Assembly: GCF_042651785.1 (NCBI RefSeq)
Contig: NZ_JBHSEC010000022.1
Location: forward strand, 1-64,000
Direction of reading: 5' to 3'
From: Chungangia koreensis
GTDB taxonomy: Bacteria > Bacillota > Bacilli > Bacillales_A > Planococcaceae
DNA: 64,000 bases
Below, one piece after another: positions 43,671 through 52,310 of the stretch. The first letter of the stretch is position 1, and the number at the start of each line of letters is the position of its first letter. Under the pieces are notes generated by a model. It did not search any database, was not told the DNA's origin, and saw only the letters and a program-made list of their open reading frames with translations. The position numbers and the translations under genes are program-made.

Positions 43671-45599
43671 TTGAATAAAACCATCGGGATCTTAGCGCAT
43701 GTAGATGCGGGTAAAACAACCTTTTCTGAACAGCTTTTATATCATACAAATAGTGTCAAACATCGAGGGCGAGTCGATCACCAAGATGCTTTCCTTGATA
43801 GTCACGGAATTGAGCGAGCACGTGGAATTACAGTCTTTGCTGATCAAGGAATGTTTACATTCGGAAACTCTCACTACACAATTATCGATACACCCGGTCA
43901 CGTCGACTTTTCCCCTGAAATGGAACGTGGAGTCCAAGCAATGGATTATGCCATTATCATTATTAGCGCGGTAGAAGGAATAGAAGGGCATACGGAAACG
44001 GTATGGGAACTATTAAGAAAACATCATATTCCTACATTTTTCTTTATAAATAAAACGGATCGAGTCGGAGCAAATGTTGAGCAGGTTATCGAAGATATTC
44101 GGTTACAATTTACAAAAGATGTACTTGATTTAACAAAGGGCAACTATGAGGAAGTAGCGGAATTTATCGCAGAACGAGATGAAGAGTTATTAAACGACTA
44201 CCTTGACCATGGGTATGAGGAAAAGACTTGGTTAGCCACTATGCGGAGATTAATTAACGAAAATCAATTATTTCCATGTACAAGTGGTTCAGCCCTACAA
44301 GACATTGGAATTGAAAGCTTCTTACAGCTGCTCGAGCAATTAACGGAGACGAACTATACAAACGACGCCCCATTTTCTGGAAGGGTTTATAAAATTCGAT
44401 ACGATGAAAAGGGGACGAGATTGACGTTCATCAAAGCATTAAGTGGGCAGTTAAAAGTGCGTGATGAATTGCCATATGGAGACTTGGTAGAAAAAGTAAC
44501 ACAAATTCGAAAATATAACGGAAATCAATATAAGCCGGTCACAGAAGTATGTGCAGGAGAGTTATTTGCCGTCGCTGGATTAACGAATGCGCAAGTAGGC
44601 GATGGTATTGGTCAATTAATTGAAAAAGCAACATATGAAATGCAACCAACATTGAAATCTAAAGTGACGTTCGAAGAGAAGGTCCATGTAAAAGAGGCAC
44701 TTAACTATTTCAACATATTAGACGCAGAAGATCCTTCTTTGAATGTTACATGGGAAGAAGCATTGCAAGAAATTCATCTTCATGTAATGGGGAAAATACA
44801 ATTAGAAGTGTTGCAAATTGTTGTGGAAGACCGTTTTGGCTTAACTGTAACATTTGAGGAACCGGAAATTCTTTATAAAGAAACAATTGTATCTCCGGTT
44901 ATTGGTTATGGTCATTTTGAGCCGTTAAAACATTATGCGGAAGTTCATTTAAAGATAGAGCCAAATGAGCGAAATAGGGGCATCACCTTTAAAAGTGCTT
45001 GCCATGCCGATGATTTAACTGTTGGTAATCAAAATTTAATTCGTCATCATTTATTCGAGCGAGAACATCATGGTTTATTAACCGGTTCACCATTAACGGA
45101 TGTCAATATTACGTTAATTACTGGTAGAGCTCATGAAAAACATACACATGGTGGTGATTTTCGTGAAGCTACTTTCCGTGCATTGCGTCAAGGACTCGAA
45201 AAAGCGACCAATATTTTATTGGAACCTATCTATCAATTTAAAATAAAAGTAGATGTCGATCAAATGGGGCATGTCTTGTCAGATATTCAAAAAGCCCACG
45301 GTACTTTCGATACGCCTCAAACAGAAGGAGAGAAAGTATTTATTACAGGTATAGCGCCAGTTGCAACCTTTATGGATTATAGTAGTCAACTTGCTTCCTT
45401 CACTGGTGGAAGAGGGACGATGACGTTATCCATCGCAGGGTACGAGAGATGTCACAATGAAGTCGAAGTGATTGAAAGATTAAGTTATAACAAAAATGCG
45501 GATCCATTGTATACATCATCGTCCGTTTTCTGTGCAAAAGGAGCGGGGTACACGGTACAATGGGACGAAGCAGAAGCAAAAATGCATTGTTTAAAATAA
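43671..45599 (+). CDS. TetM-like ribosome-protection GTPase
   Basis: 642-aa translational GTPase of the EF-G-like Tet(M)/Tet(O) group. G1 AHVDAGKTT, RGITVFADQ (switch I), G3 DTPGHVDF with the catalytic His, G4 INKTD; EF-G-like domains II-V follow, and the C-terminus is SSVFCAKGAGYTVQWDEAE. Such proteins displace tetracycline from the 30S subunit; this divergent chromosomal member may protect against another inhibitor or assist ribosomes. TTG at 43671 gives MNKTIGILAHVDAG; a GTG at 43659 would add four residues and is possible. A leader hairpin precedes it. Confidence 0.85.
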   Translation: MNKTIGILAHVDAGKTTFSEQLLYHTNSVKHRGRVDHQDAFLDSHGIERARGITVFADQGMFTFGNSHYTIIDTPGHVDFSPEMERGVQAMDYAIIIISAVEGIEGHTETVWELLRKHHIPTFFFINKTDRVGANVEQVIEDIRLQFTKDVLDLTKGNYEEVAEFIAERDEELLNDYLDHGYEEKTWLATMRRLINENQLFPCTSGSALQDIGIESFLQLLEQLTETNYTNDAPFSGRVYKIRYDEKGTRLTFIKALSGQLKVRDELPYGDLVEKVTQIRKYNGNQYKPVTEVCAGELFAVAGLTNAQVGDGIGQLIEKATYEMQPTLKSKVTFEEKVHVKEALNYFNILDAEDPSLNVTWEEALQEIHLHVMGKIQLEVLQIVVEDRFGLTVTFEEPEILYKETIVSPVIGYGHFEPLKHYAEVHLKIEPNERNRGITFKSACHADDLTVGNQNLIRHHLFEREHHGLLTGSPLTDVNITLITGRAHEKHTHGGDFREATFRALRQGLEKATNILLEPIYQFKIKVDVDQMGHVLSDIQKAHGTFDTPQTEGEKVFITGIAPVATFMDYSSQLASFTGGRGTMTLSIAGYERCHNEVEVIERLSYNKNADPLYTSSSVFCAKGAGYTVQWDEAEAKMHCLK

Positions 45600-45604
45600 A
45601 TGAA

Positions 45605-45886
45605 ATGACAAAAGAGTTAGAACAATCCGATGTACTTGAAAAATATATGAATCTGGAAAAAAGTGATATCGGCGTGTTAGTAATGGGAGAGAATGTGAAC
45701 CCTGTTTCGAAAAGACCACTTATTCGCCTTTATTTAGTTGAGAAACAAGATGAAAAATTTAACGTCCAAAAGGAACTCGAAGCATTTGCATTCGAAAGCT
45801 ATGGTACTGCGCACGATTTTCTGAAAAAACTACCGAAAATGACTGGTGTTGAAATGCTCGTCATGTTGAGTGGTAAAGCGGAATAA
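45605..45886 (+). CDS. small protein of unknown function
   Basis: 93-aa soluble, acidic protein (MTKELEQSDVLEKYMNLEK ... EMLVMLSGKAE). I do not recognise a domain. The open frame reaches back into the TetM-like gene (45560), but that segment is the shadow of its conserved C-terminus; ATG 45605, six nt after its stop, is more likely despite a weak Shine-Dalgarno. Codon use is like its neighbours. Tight spacing implies co-transcription with the GTPase. Confidence 0.6.
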   Translation: MTKELEQSDVLEKYMNLEKSDIGVLVMGENVNPVSKRPLIRLYLVEKQDEKFNVQKELEAFAFESYGTAHDFLKKLPKMTGVEMLVMLSGKAE

Positions 45887-45967
45887 GGAAAGAATGTTTT
45901 ATACTTAGGTTAGGAGTGGTGTGCCCAATGCTATCAGACGGTCGAAATAGTCAGGATTGATGGGCAT

Positions 45968-46190
45968 TTAGAGCGTGTTGTCCCAACTTTCCTTGTAAAA
46001 GATCCGGATGATGCCTCTTCCATGAGGATTGAAAAGCGGGAGCGGGAAGTTCACCGACTGGTAATGCTCAAGGATTGAGATTTTGCCAACTCCCCCGGTG
46101 CCAAACTCGAACGGAAAAATCCGTTTAAGCCAATTGCGATTGAACCACTTTTTCTCCACGTGTCGTCCGATGAACGGAATGCCTGCAACT
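45968..46190 (-). pseudogene. possible gene remnant, unidentified
   Basis: A minus-strand frame encodes about 75 residues from a TAA near 46195, including VAGIPFIGRHVEKKW and FGTGGVGKISILEHYQ, with no good start (GTG at 46159 only) and no ribosome-binding site. It reads like the inner part of a protein rather than a whole one. G+C is higher than the A/T-rich sequence at 46200-46460, which shows no features. I do not recognise the family. Confidence 0.3.
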
Positions 46191-46465
46191 TCCTCTATTT
46201 AAAGTATATAGGATCCTCCATTTTGTGTTCGCCCTTGTATTAAATACTCTGTCTTAATCAAATTATCAATATTTCGTATTAATATAAAGAATTCTTAATG
46301 TTCGCTGTTTGATTGATAGTAGAAACTGCACCAATTGAAACGGTATTGAGTATCGTTCATTGTAGACTTGTCTAAGATATGATTATATAAGATGAAGTAA
46401 GTTAACTACTATATATTGTTGAATTGGAAACATATAAAAAATGTTTTTTAAAATGGATGGTGTAT

Positions 46466-47659
46466 ATGCAGACAGAAAGTATAGTAAAAGTGAAGTCGAA
46501 ATTTGTGAAATCCTATCAAGCCGGGTTCCCACTTATTCTTAAAGATGCAATTCTTAACATTGAGAGCTTAACAAAAGAAGGAATGATCGTTCAGCTTGTA
46601 GATGAAAAGAGTCAATTTATCGGAAAAGGTTACTATGGGAAGCAAAATAAAGGCTATGGCTGGATTCTTACTCAAAACAAAAAGGAAAAGATCGATCAGT
46701 CATTTTTCGAAGGAAAAATAAAAAAGGCTTTAGCAAAAAGAAAAGATTTATTTAATAGTACACAAACTACTGCCTTTCGGGTTTTTAACGCTGAAGGAGA
46801 CGGAATTGGCGGATTAACGATCGATTATTTTAATGGGTATTATTTAATCAATTGGTATAGTGAAGGAATCTTTGCATTTTATGATTATGTCATAGATTCT
46901 CTAAGAAATTTAGTAGAGTATGAAGGCATTTACCAGAAAAAGCGCTATGATACTGGTGGAAAATATATCGAGGAAGATGGATTCGTAGATGGAAAAAGAG
47001 GCCAGTTCCCGTTAATCGTAAAAGAAAATGATGTTAACATAGCCGTATACTTAAATGAGGGAGCGATGGTTGGCGTATTTCTTGACCAGCGCGATGTGAG
47101 AAAAACCATTCGGGATCAGTATGCAAAAGGTAAAACAGTATTAAACACTTTCTCATATACTGGCGTATTTTCGGTTTTCGCTGCATTAGGTGGAGCGACT
47201 AAGACAACCAGTGTAGATCTCGCGAATCGTAGTCTTGACAAGACAAAGGAACAGTTTAGTATCAATGGAATTGATACTGAGACACAAGATATTATCGTAG
47301 AGGATGTATTTCAATATTTTAAATATGCTGTAAGGAAAAAGAAAATGTTTGATATGGTCATTCTTGATCCCCCTAGTTTTGCCAGATCAAAAAAACGCAC
47401 CTTTAGTGCTGCTAAAGACTATAAAGACTTATTAAAAGAAGCAATTCTTATCACTGAAAAAGAGGGAATAATTGTCGCTTCTACAAATGGTGCGAATTTC
47501 GATATGAAAAAATTTAAAGGATTTATTGACCAGGCATTTAAGGAATCAAACGTAAAGTATAGTATTAAAGAGGAATTCTCACTTCCTTCAGACTTTGCAA
47601 CAATAAAACAATATAAAGAAGGAAACTATTTAAAAGTAGTATTTATCCAAAAACACTAA
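46466..47659 (+). CDS. RlmI-like rRNA large-subunit methyltransferase
   Basis: 397-aa protein of the RlmI/YwbD family: N-terminal PUA-like domain (KVKSKFVKSYQAGFPLI, GWILTQNK), central EEHEE-type region, and a Rossmann SAM-methyltransferase domain with NTFSYTGVFSVFAALGGA (motif I), SVDLANRSLD and the DPPSFARS catalytic motif. RlmI makes m5C in 23S rRNA; the target here is inferred. The frame opens at TTG 46424 and ATG 46457 is also possible; 46466 gives the family N-terminus. Ends just before a terminator shared with the SDR gene. Confidence 0.82.
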   Translation: MQTESIVKVKSKFVKSYQAGFPLILKDAILNIESLTKEGMIVQLVDEKSQFIGKGYYGKQNKGYGWILTQNKKEKIDQSFFEGKIKKALAKRKDLFNSTQTTAFRVFNAEGDGIGGLTIDYFNGYYLINWYSEGIFAFYDYVIDSLRNLVEYEGIYQKKRYDTGGKYIEEDGFVDGKRGQFPLIVKENDVNIAVYLNEGAMVGVFLDQRDVRKTIRDQYAKGKTVLNTFSYTGVFSVFAALGGATKTTSVDLANRSLDKTKEQFSINGIDTETQDIIVEDVFQYFKYAVRKKKMFDMVILDPPSFARSKKRTFSAAKDYKDLLKEAILITEKEGIIVASTNGANFDMKKFKGFIDQAFKESNVKYSIKEEFSLPSDFATIKQYKEGNYLKVVFIQKH

Positions 47660-47685
47660 TTCATCTATGTTGCATATGTTGAACA

Positions 47686-47724
47686 AAAACTCCCTTCCTC
47701 TATAACGGAAGGGAGTTCTTATTT
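47686..47724. terminator. bidirectional terminator, methyltransferase / SDR
   Basis: AACTCCCTTC/GAAGGGAGTT followed by CTTATTT on plus and TTTGTTC on minus. Confidence 0.85.
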
Positions 47725-47761
47725 GCATATTGGTTAAAAAGCTATTAGTTTCAATCAAACC

Positions 47762-48532
47762 TTACACGTTATATAAACCACCATCAACAGTATAGGAAGA
47801 TGAACTTACGTAGGAAGCTTCGTCTGAAAGTAAGAAGGCAATGACGTTTGCTACTTCCTCTGGTTCACCATAGCGTTTCATTGGTACTGCATCGTTGTAT
47901 GCTGTTCTTGCAGCTTCTGCAGCATCTGGGGCAACGTTGGCTTCAATTTTACGCATCATTTGTGTATTGATGACGCCCGGGTTTACAGTGTTTACGCGTA
48001 CGTTATATGCTGCTGCTTCTGCAGCGGCAACTTTGTTAATGCCCATTACTGCATGTTTTGAAGAGTTGTACAATACCATGCTTGGCGAGCCGATTAAACC
48101 TGCTACAGATGAAGTATTAACAATTGATCCTGATTTTTGTTCTTTCATTACTGGCAGTACGTATTTAAGGCCGAATAATACGCCTTTTACGTTAATGCCA
48201 TAAACGAAATCAAATTCTTTTTCTGTTATTTCTTCAAGTGGTTTAGCTGGTCCTTCTACACCTGCGTTATTTACAAAACCGTCAATACGGCCGAATTTAG
48301 AAATTGTTTGGTCTACATAGTTTTTAACATTTTCTTCATTAGACACATCCGCTTTAACGACCAAGCTGTTTGCTTCTGTTAAGCCGAGTTCACTTTGTAC
48401 GGATTTAATTGCATCCTCATTTAAGTCAACTAACACTACTTTTGCATTTCCATTCGCTAATTTTCTTACGACTTCTTTCCCGATCCCGCCAGCCGCACCT
48501 GTAACGATGACTACCTTGTTTTCAAAATTCAT
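47762..48532 (-). CDS. short-chain dehydrogenase/reductase (SDR)
   Basis: 256-aa classical SDR. NAD(P)-binding TGAAGGIGKE, NNAG, catalytic Ser in NTSSVAG and YNSSK with Tyr and Lys. An aspartate at the end of beta-2 (VVLVDLN) favours NAD(H). Substrate unknown; relatives act on sugars, alcohols or 3-oxoacyl groups. AAAGGAGAG precedes the ATG. Divergent from a TetR-type gene, which probably regulates it; the shared gap has an inverted repeat and a cre-like site. Confidence 0.9.
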   Translation of the reverse strand: MNFENKVVIVTGAAGGIGKEVVRKLANGNAKVVLVDLNEDAIKSVQSELGLTEANSLVVKADVSNEENVKNYVDQTISKFGRIDGFVNNAGVEGPAKPLEEITEKEFDFVYGINVKGVLFGLKYVLPVMKEQKSGSIVNTSSVAGLIGSPSMVLYNSSKHAVMGINKVAAAEAAAYNVRVNTVNPGVINTQMMRKIEANVAPDAAEAARTAYNDAVPMKRYGEPEEVANVIAFLLSDEASYVSSSSYTVDGGLYNV

Positions 48533-48578
48533 TTAAAATCTCTCCTTTTCTTTATTAATAAAGGTAAATTTTAAAACA

Positions 48579-48612
48579 ATGAAAGTTATTTCGAAATCAA
48601 GATAACTTTCAT
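48579..48612. promoter_or_regulatory. 34-bp inverted repeat in the SDR/TetR divergent region
   Basis: ATGAAAGTTAT (48579-48589) and ATAACTTTCAT (48602-48612) are perfect 11-bp arms around a 12-bp centre. The position between divergent starts suggests an operator for the adjacent TetR-family protein. Confidence 0.6.
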
Positions 48613-48633
48613 ACTACAAGCATAAAGCGTGAG

Positions 48634-48647
48634 TGAAAGCGCTTCAA
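48634..48647. promoter_or_regulatory. cre-like site
   Basis: TGAAAGCGCTTCAA resembles the CcpA catabolite-responsive element (TGWAARCGYTWNCW) at 13 of 14 positions and is nearly palindromic. It lies upstream of both divergent genes. Confidence 0.4.
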
Positions 48648-48728
48648 CATGCAATAATGTAGTAAATGTATGTTACCCAACATTTTGACTGCATCTGTTC
48701 GTTAAAAAGTGTAAGAAGGAGCTTTACT

Positions 48729-49352
48729 ATGTCTATACAGCACCCTGACAAACGTGTAAGGAGAACGAAAGAGAAGTTTAGGGAAGTACTATTATCGTTA
48801 ATGGAAGAGAAAGGCTTTGATGAAATTACGATTACAGAAATCGTAAAAGCAGCGGATTTTAATCGTGGAACCTTTTACGCACATTATGAACAGAAGAAAG
48901 ATCTATTAGAAGAGATCATTGAAGAGATGTTTGAAAAAATGATGGAAGCCTACCGGAAACCATATCGAAATCTAACCATGATTGATTTCGATAAAATCTC
49001 GTCAAGTTCCATTATTCTATTTGATCATTTCTTGGAAAACAAAAGATTCTATAAGCTAATGTTGAACCCTAATACAAATTTCAATTTTCATGAAAAGCTG
49101 ATAAGAAAATTAAATGAGTTATTCCGTGAAGACTTTGAATTCATAGTAACGGATAACGATTATATTGATGTTCAACTTTTTAGCACGTATCGTATTCATG
49201 GAATTATAGGATTGATCCTTGAATGGGTTGAAAATGATTTTACAAAATCATCTACTTATATGTCTGAACAACTAATCCAAATACTTAAGTTTTCTACTTC
49301 GAAAGTATATATCAAAAAGAAAAAGGGAAAACGAAATCAACTAACGGACTGA
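48729..49352 (+). CDS. TetR/AcrR family regulator
   Basis: 207-aa repressor-type protein. HTH near the N-terminus (ITITEIVKAADFNRGTFYAHYEQKK minus its ends spans about residues 32-56; key positions Gly-Thr-Phe-Tyr-xx-Tyr) with an alpha-helical ligand domain and C-terminal TetR_C_7-like region. The frame opens at 48666, but AAGGAG at 48715-48720 fits ATG 48729. It is divergent from the SDR gene and has its own terminator. Ligand unknown. Confidence 0.9.
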   Translation: MSIQHPDKRVRRTKEKFREVLLSLMEEKGFDEITITEIVKAADFNRGTFYAHYEQKKDLLEEIIEEMFEKMMEAYRKPYRNLTMIDFDKISSSSIILFDHFLENKRFYKLMLNPNTNFNFHEKLIRKLNELFREDFEFIVTDNDYIDVQLFSTYRIHGIIGLILEWVENDFTKSSTYMSEQLIQILKFSTSKVYIKKKKGKRNQLTD

Positions 49353-49390
49353 TGGAAAGATTATTCTTCCCATCAGTCTTCTTTATTTTC
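49347..49390 (+). terminator. terminator after the TetR gene
   Basis: GACTGATGG with CCATCAGTC, followed by TTCTTTATTTTC; overlaps the stop codon. Confidence 0.85.
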
Positions 49391-49631
49391 TTTATTTAGT
49401 TCAATAAATTACTAATTATTATTAAAAAAATACCTTTTAATGAATAGAAGTTCTTTCTTTCCCTTCCAATAATTATAGAAAAATGTTTGTTTCTCAAACT
49501 TTTGTTAACATCTAAAACGCAGATATACCAATGGATTGCTCGATATAAGGACTTTGGAATCACTACTTATATCGTATTTCCTGTTATATTTCTGTAATTA
49601 AGTGGTCATACCACTGTAATAGTTCTTCTTT

Positions 49632-49675
49632 ATACTAAGACACTTAGTAGAGTGACTTCACTATACTAATATAAT
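49632..49675 (+). promoter_or_regulatory. operator-like dyad at the GH3 gene promoter
   Basis: TTAGTAGAGTGA (49644-49655) and TCACTATACTAA (49658-49669) form a 26-bp dyad with one mismatch in 12, ending one base before TATAAT (49670-49675). A further ACTAAG/CTTAGT dyad overlaps it on the left (about 49633-49647), so TACTAA half-sites alternate three times. Such spacing over the -35 region suits a repressor. Otherwise 49391-49631 is A/T-rich without genes. Confidence 0.6.
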
Positions 49676-49704
49676 TATTAAGTTAGAAAAGGAGTGACCA
49701 TTAG

Positions 49705-52143
49705 TTGAAGAAACGTATTAATCTAATCTTAATGACAGCAATCATGTTACTGTCTACATTAATTCCAGCAAATGCGATGGCAGTTGGAACAGAAGGGGCT
49801 AAACCCTGGATGAACACTAAGCTATCTGCTGAGGAGCGTGCCGAGCTTCTTCTCGATGCGATGACGATGGAACAGAAAATCCAACAAATCGCTATCTCGC
49901 GCTTCAATGAGAATGACAAAGGTGCGACCGTTGTCATCAATAGAGGCGGAAAAAATAGTAAATATATGAACGGCGAATTCGCACCACAAGGTACCTTGCC
50001 TGGGTGTGAATGGCAAGACACTGGCCGACAAATCCGTGGTATCGAAGAGTTGGGTATCCCTACAATCCGGATGACCAACGGTGGTACAGGCGTTAAAGGC
50101 GGTTCATGCGGTAATGACCCGGTAGCGACTGGATTGCCGTCCACCCCAGCTTTGGCTGCGACATTCGACCGCGAGTTGAACTATGAGGCTGGTCGTATCC
50201 TCGGTGAGGAAACACGAGCTTTTGCGCATCACGTATTGCTTGGACCAGGTCTAAACCTTATCCGTCACCCATACGGTGGTCGGAATTATGAGTATTTCAG
50301 TGAGGATCCATATTTAACAGGTATTCTGGCAACTGAACAATCAAAGGGCATTCAGGACCAAGGGGTCCAAGTACAACTTAAACACATGGCAGGCAACGAA
50401 CAGGAAACCGAGCGTTGGACGATGGGCGTACAAGTACCATCAAAGGCAATGAACGAGTTGTACATGTTGCCATTCGAGATGACCGTTAGGGATGCAGATC
50501 CTGCTTCCGTAATGTGTTCATTCCCGGATGTTAACGGTACTTATGCATGTGATAGTTCTGAACTGCTTCAAGATGCCCTTAGGAGAAACTGGGGCTTTGA
50601 CGGATACGTTATGAGCGACCGTCGTGCGATTCACGACACAGTGAAAGCTATCAAAGCTGGTACGAATGTCGAGTTAGACTGGACACCACAGTACTACACT
50701 CAAGAGAAGATTCAAGAAGTTCTTGACGCAGGTTTGGTAACAGAGGACGACATCGACAATCTACTTCGTCCGCGTTACATCAAGATGATCGAGTTCGGCC
50801 ACATGGACGAGCCTTTCGATAAATTCATGCCTGAAATCGTTGATCCAATGCTTAACGGTGCTAGCGCACGGAAGATGGCCGAGGAAGGATCCGTGCTCTT
50901 GAAGAACGACAACGACTTCCTGCCACTAGATGGCGAGCCAAAGTCGATCGCGTTGATCGGCATTGAGACATTCGCTGGTGATGCAAGGATGTCCCCACGT
51001 TCTGTTCGTGACGATAATGACTATGTAAACACTCCATATACGGTTACACCACAAGAAGGCTTAGAGAAGGTTATCAAAGAGTTGGGCTACGACACTAAAG
51101 TGACGTATAACAATGGCAGTGACCCGGAAGCTGCTGCTAAGTTAGCTGCTGAGTCCGATGTCGTGCTTCTTATGGTCGGCGACAACCCACATGAGACAGT
51201 GGACCGTGATACTCTCGGATTCCCAGCCTTGAACCTCAAATCGGGTGTGGCTGAGCAGGAGCCGGTAATCGACGCAGTTATGGAAGCCAACCCGGAGAAT
51301 ACTGTTGTAGTACTGAAGACTTCCGGTACGGTGCTTATGCCGTGGTTGGATAAGGTACCTGCAGTACTTCAAGCGTGGTACCCAGGTATGGAGGATGGCA
51401 ATGCCGTTGCTAACATTCTCTATGGTAAGGTAAATCCTTCTGGTAAGCTTCCTACGACGTTCGGTGCCACTGAACGTGAAGCAGCTTTTGCGACTGAAGA
51501 ACAATACCCTGGAACTCGTCAAGACACTGGTAAGATTGGTGGCCCAGGCCCTTACGGTGATGGTAAGTCTGATCAGCTAATCGCTCAATACACAGAAGGT
51601 CTTGAGATGGGTTACCGCTGGTACGAAGCAAACAAAGTGAAGCCACTATTCCCATTCGGATACGGCTTGTCATACACGACTTTCGAATATGACGATCTTA
51701 AAGTCAAGAAAGTCCGCAATACAGGAAAAGAAGGCAAAGGAGCGTTAGCTGGAATTGACGTATCCTTCACAATCACTAACACTGGCGATGTTGCCGGTAA
51801 AGAAGCGGCACAAGTCTATCTAACTCTTCCGGATGAGGCAGGACAACCTACAAAACGTCTTGTCAACTTCGAGAAGGTTGACCTTGAACCTGGTGAGAGT
51901 GAACGTGTGACTGTTCGTATTAACCATGACGACTCTAACCATCCGTTCTCCTATTTCGTTCCGGAAGAACCGGACAACTTGGCGAACTGGGCTGATGGCG
52001 AGTGGGCAACTGCTGACGGAAAATACCGCGTTCATATCGGTGGATCCTCTGCAGACACTCCTTTGGAAAAAGATGTCTCAATGAACTTCAAAAAAGGTAA
52101 GGACAACAATAAAGGTAAGGGCAAAGGGAAATCCAGTAAGTAA
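49705..52143 (+). CDS. secreted glycoside hydrolase family 3
   Basis: 812-aa exported beta-glycosidase. A signal peptide (KKRINLILMTAIMLLSTLIP, cleavage near ANA-MA) leads into a GH3 TIM barrel (TRMTNGG-like RMTNGGTG, KHMAGNEQE), the catalytic Asp305 in GFDGYVMSD, then the second sandwich domain (GSVLLKNDNDFLPL) and a fibronectin-III-like C-terminal domain. The residue after the nucleophile is Arg where most have Trp. The last 20 residues are a Lys/Gly-rich tail. Start is TTG with AAGGAG upstream. More G+C-rich than its neighbours. The substrate could be cell-wall or plant sugars. Confidence 0.9.
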   Translation: MKKRINLILMTAIMLLSTLIPANAMAVGTEGAKPWMNTKLSAEERAELLLDAMTMEQKIQQIAISRFNENDKGATVVINRGGKNSKYMNGEFAPQGTLPGCEWQDTGRQIRGIEELGIPTIRMTNGGTGVKGGSCGNDPVATGLPSTPALAATFDRELNYEAGRILGEETRAFAHHVLLGPGLNLIRHPYGGRNYEYFSEDPYLTGILATEQSKGIQDQGVQVQLKHMAGNEQETERWTMGVQVPSKAMNELYMLPFEMTVRDADPASVMCSFPDVNGTYACDSSELLQDALRRNWGFDGYVMSDRRAIHDTVKAIKAGTNVELDWTPQYYTQEKIQEVLDAGLVTEDDIDNLLRPRYIKMIEFGHMDEPFDKFMPEIVDPMLNGASARKMAEEGSVLLKNDNDFLPLDGEPKSIALIGIETFAGDARMSPRSVRDDNDYVNTPYTVTPQEGLEKVIKELGYDTKVTYNNGSDPEAAAKLAAESDVVLLMVGDNPHETVDRDTLGFPALNLKSGVAEQEPVIDAVMEANPENTVVVLKTSGTVLMPWLDKVPAVLQAWYPGMEDGNAVANILYGKVNPSGKLPTTFGATEREAAFATEEQYPGTRQDTGKIGGPGPYGDGKSDQLIAQYTEGLEMGYRWYEANKVKPLFPFGYGLSYTTFEYDDLKVKKVRNTGKEGKGALAGIDVSFTITNTGDVAGKEAAQVYLTLPDEAGQPTKRLVNFEKVDLEPGESERVTVRINHDDSNHPFSYFVPEEPDNLANWADGEWATADGKYRVHIGGSSADTPLEKDVSMNFKKGKDNNKGKGKGKSSK

Positions 52144-52203
52144 GCCCCTACCTAAGGGATAACCTTTGCGCTCCGGTAGTGGGCGTCAATTATTCCGAAT
52201 ATA

Positions 52204-52257
52204 GTGAGCCCGCGGGCTTCGGCATGAATTGTCGAGCTCCGCGGGCTTACCTTTTTC
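52204..52257 (+). terminator. G+C-rich terminator after the GH3 gene
   Basis: GTGAGCCCGCGG (52204-52215) and CCGCGGGCTTAC (52239-52250) form a 12-bp stem with one G-U pair, followed by CTTTTTCTC. Confidence 0.88.
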
Positions 52258-52310
52258 TCGAGCTTTTCAGGATTAGAGGGACAAAGACAAGGAAGGACGT
52301 GAGAAGTCTG

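Noticed and set aside
45560..45604. Longer version of the small gene starting inside the TetM-like gene
   Set aside because: The extra codons are the alternate frame of the conserved GTPase C-terminus; a start after its stop is simpler.
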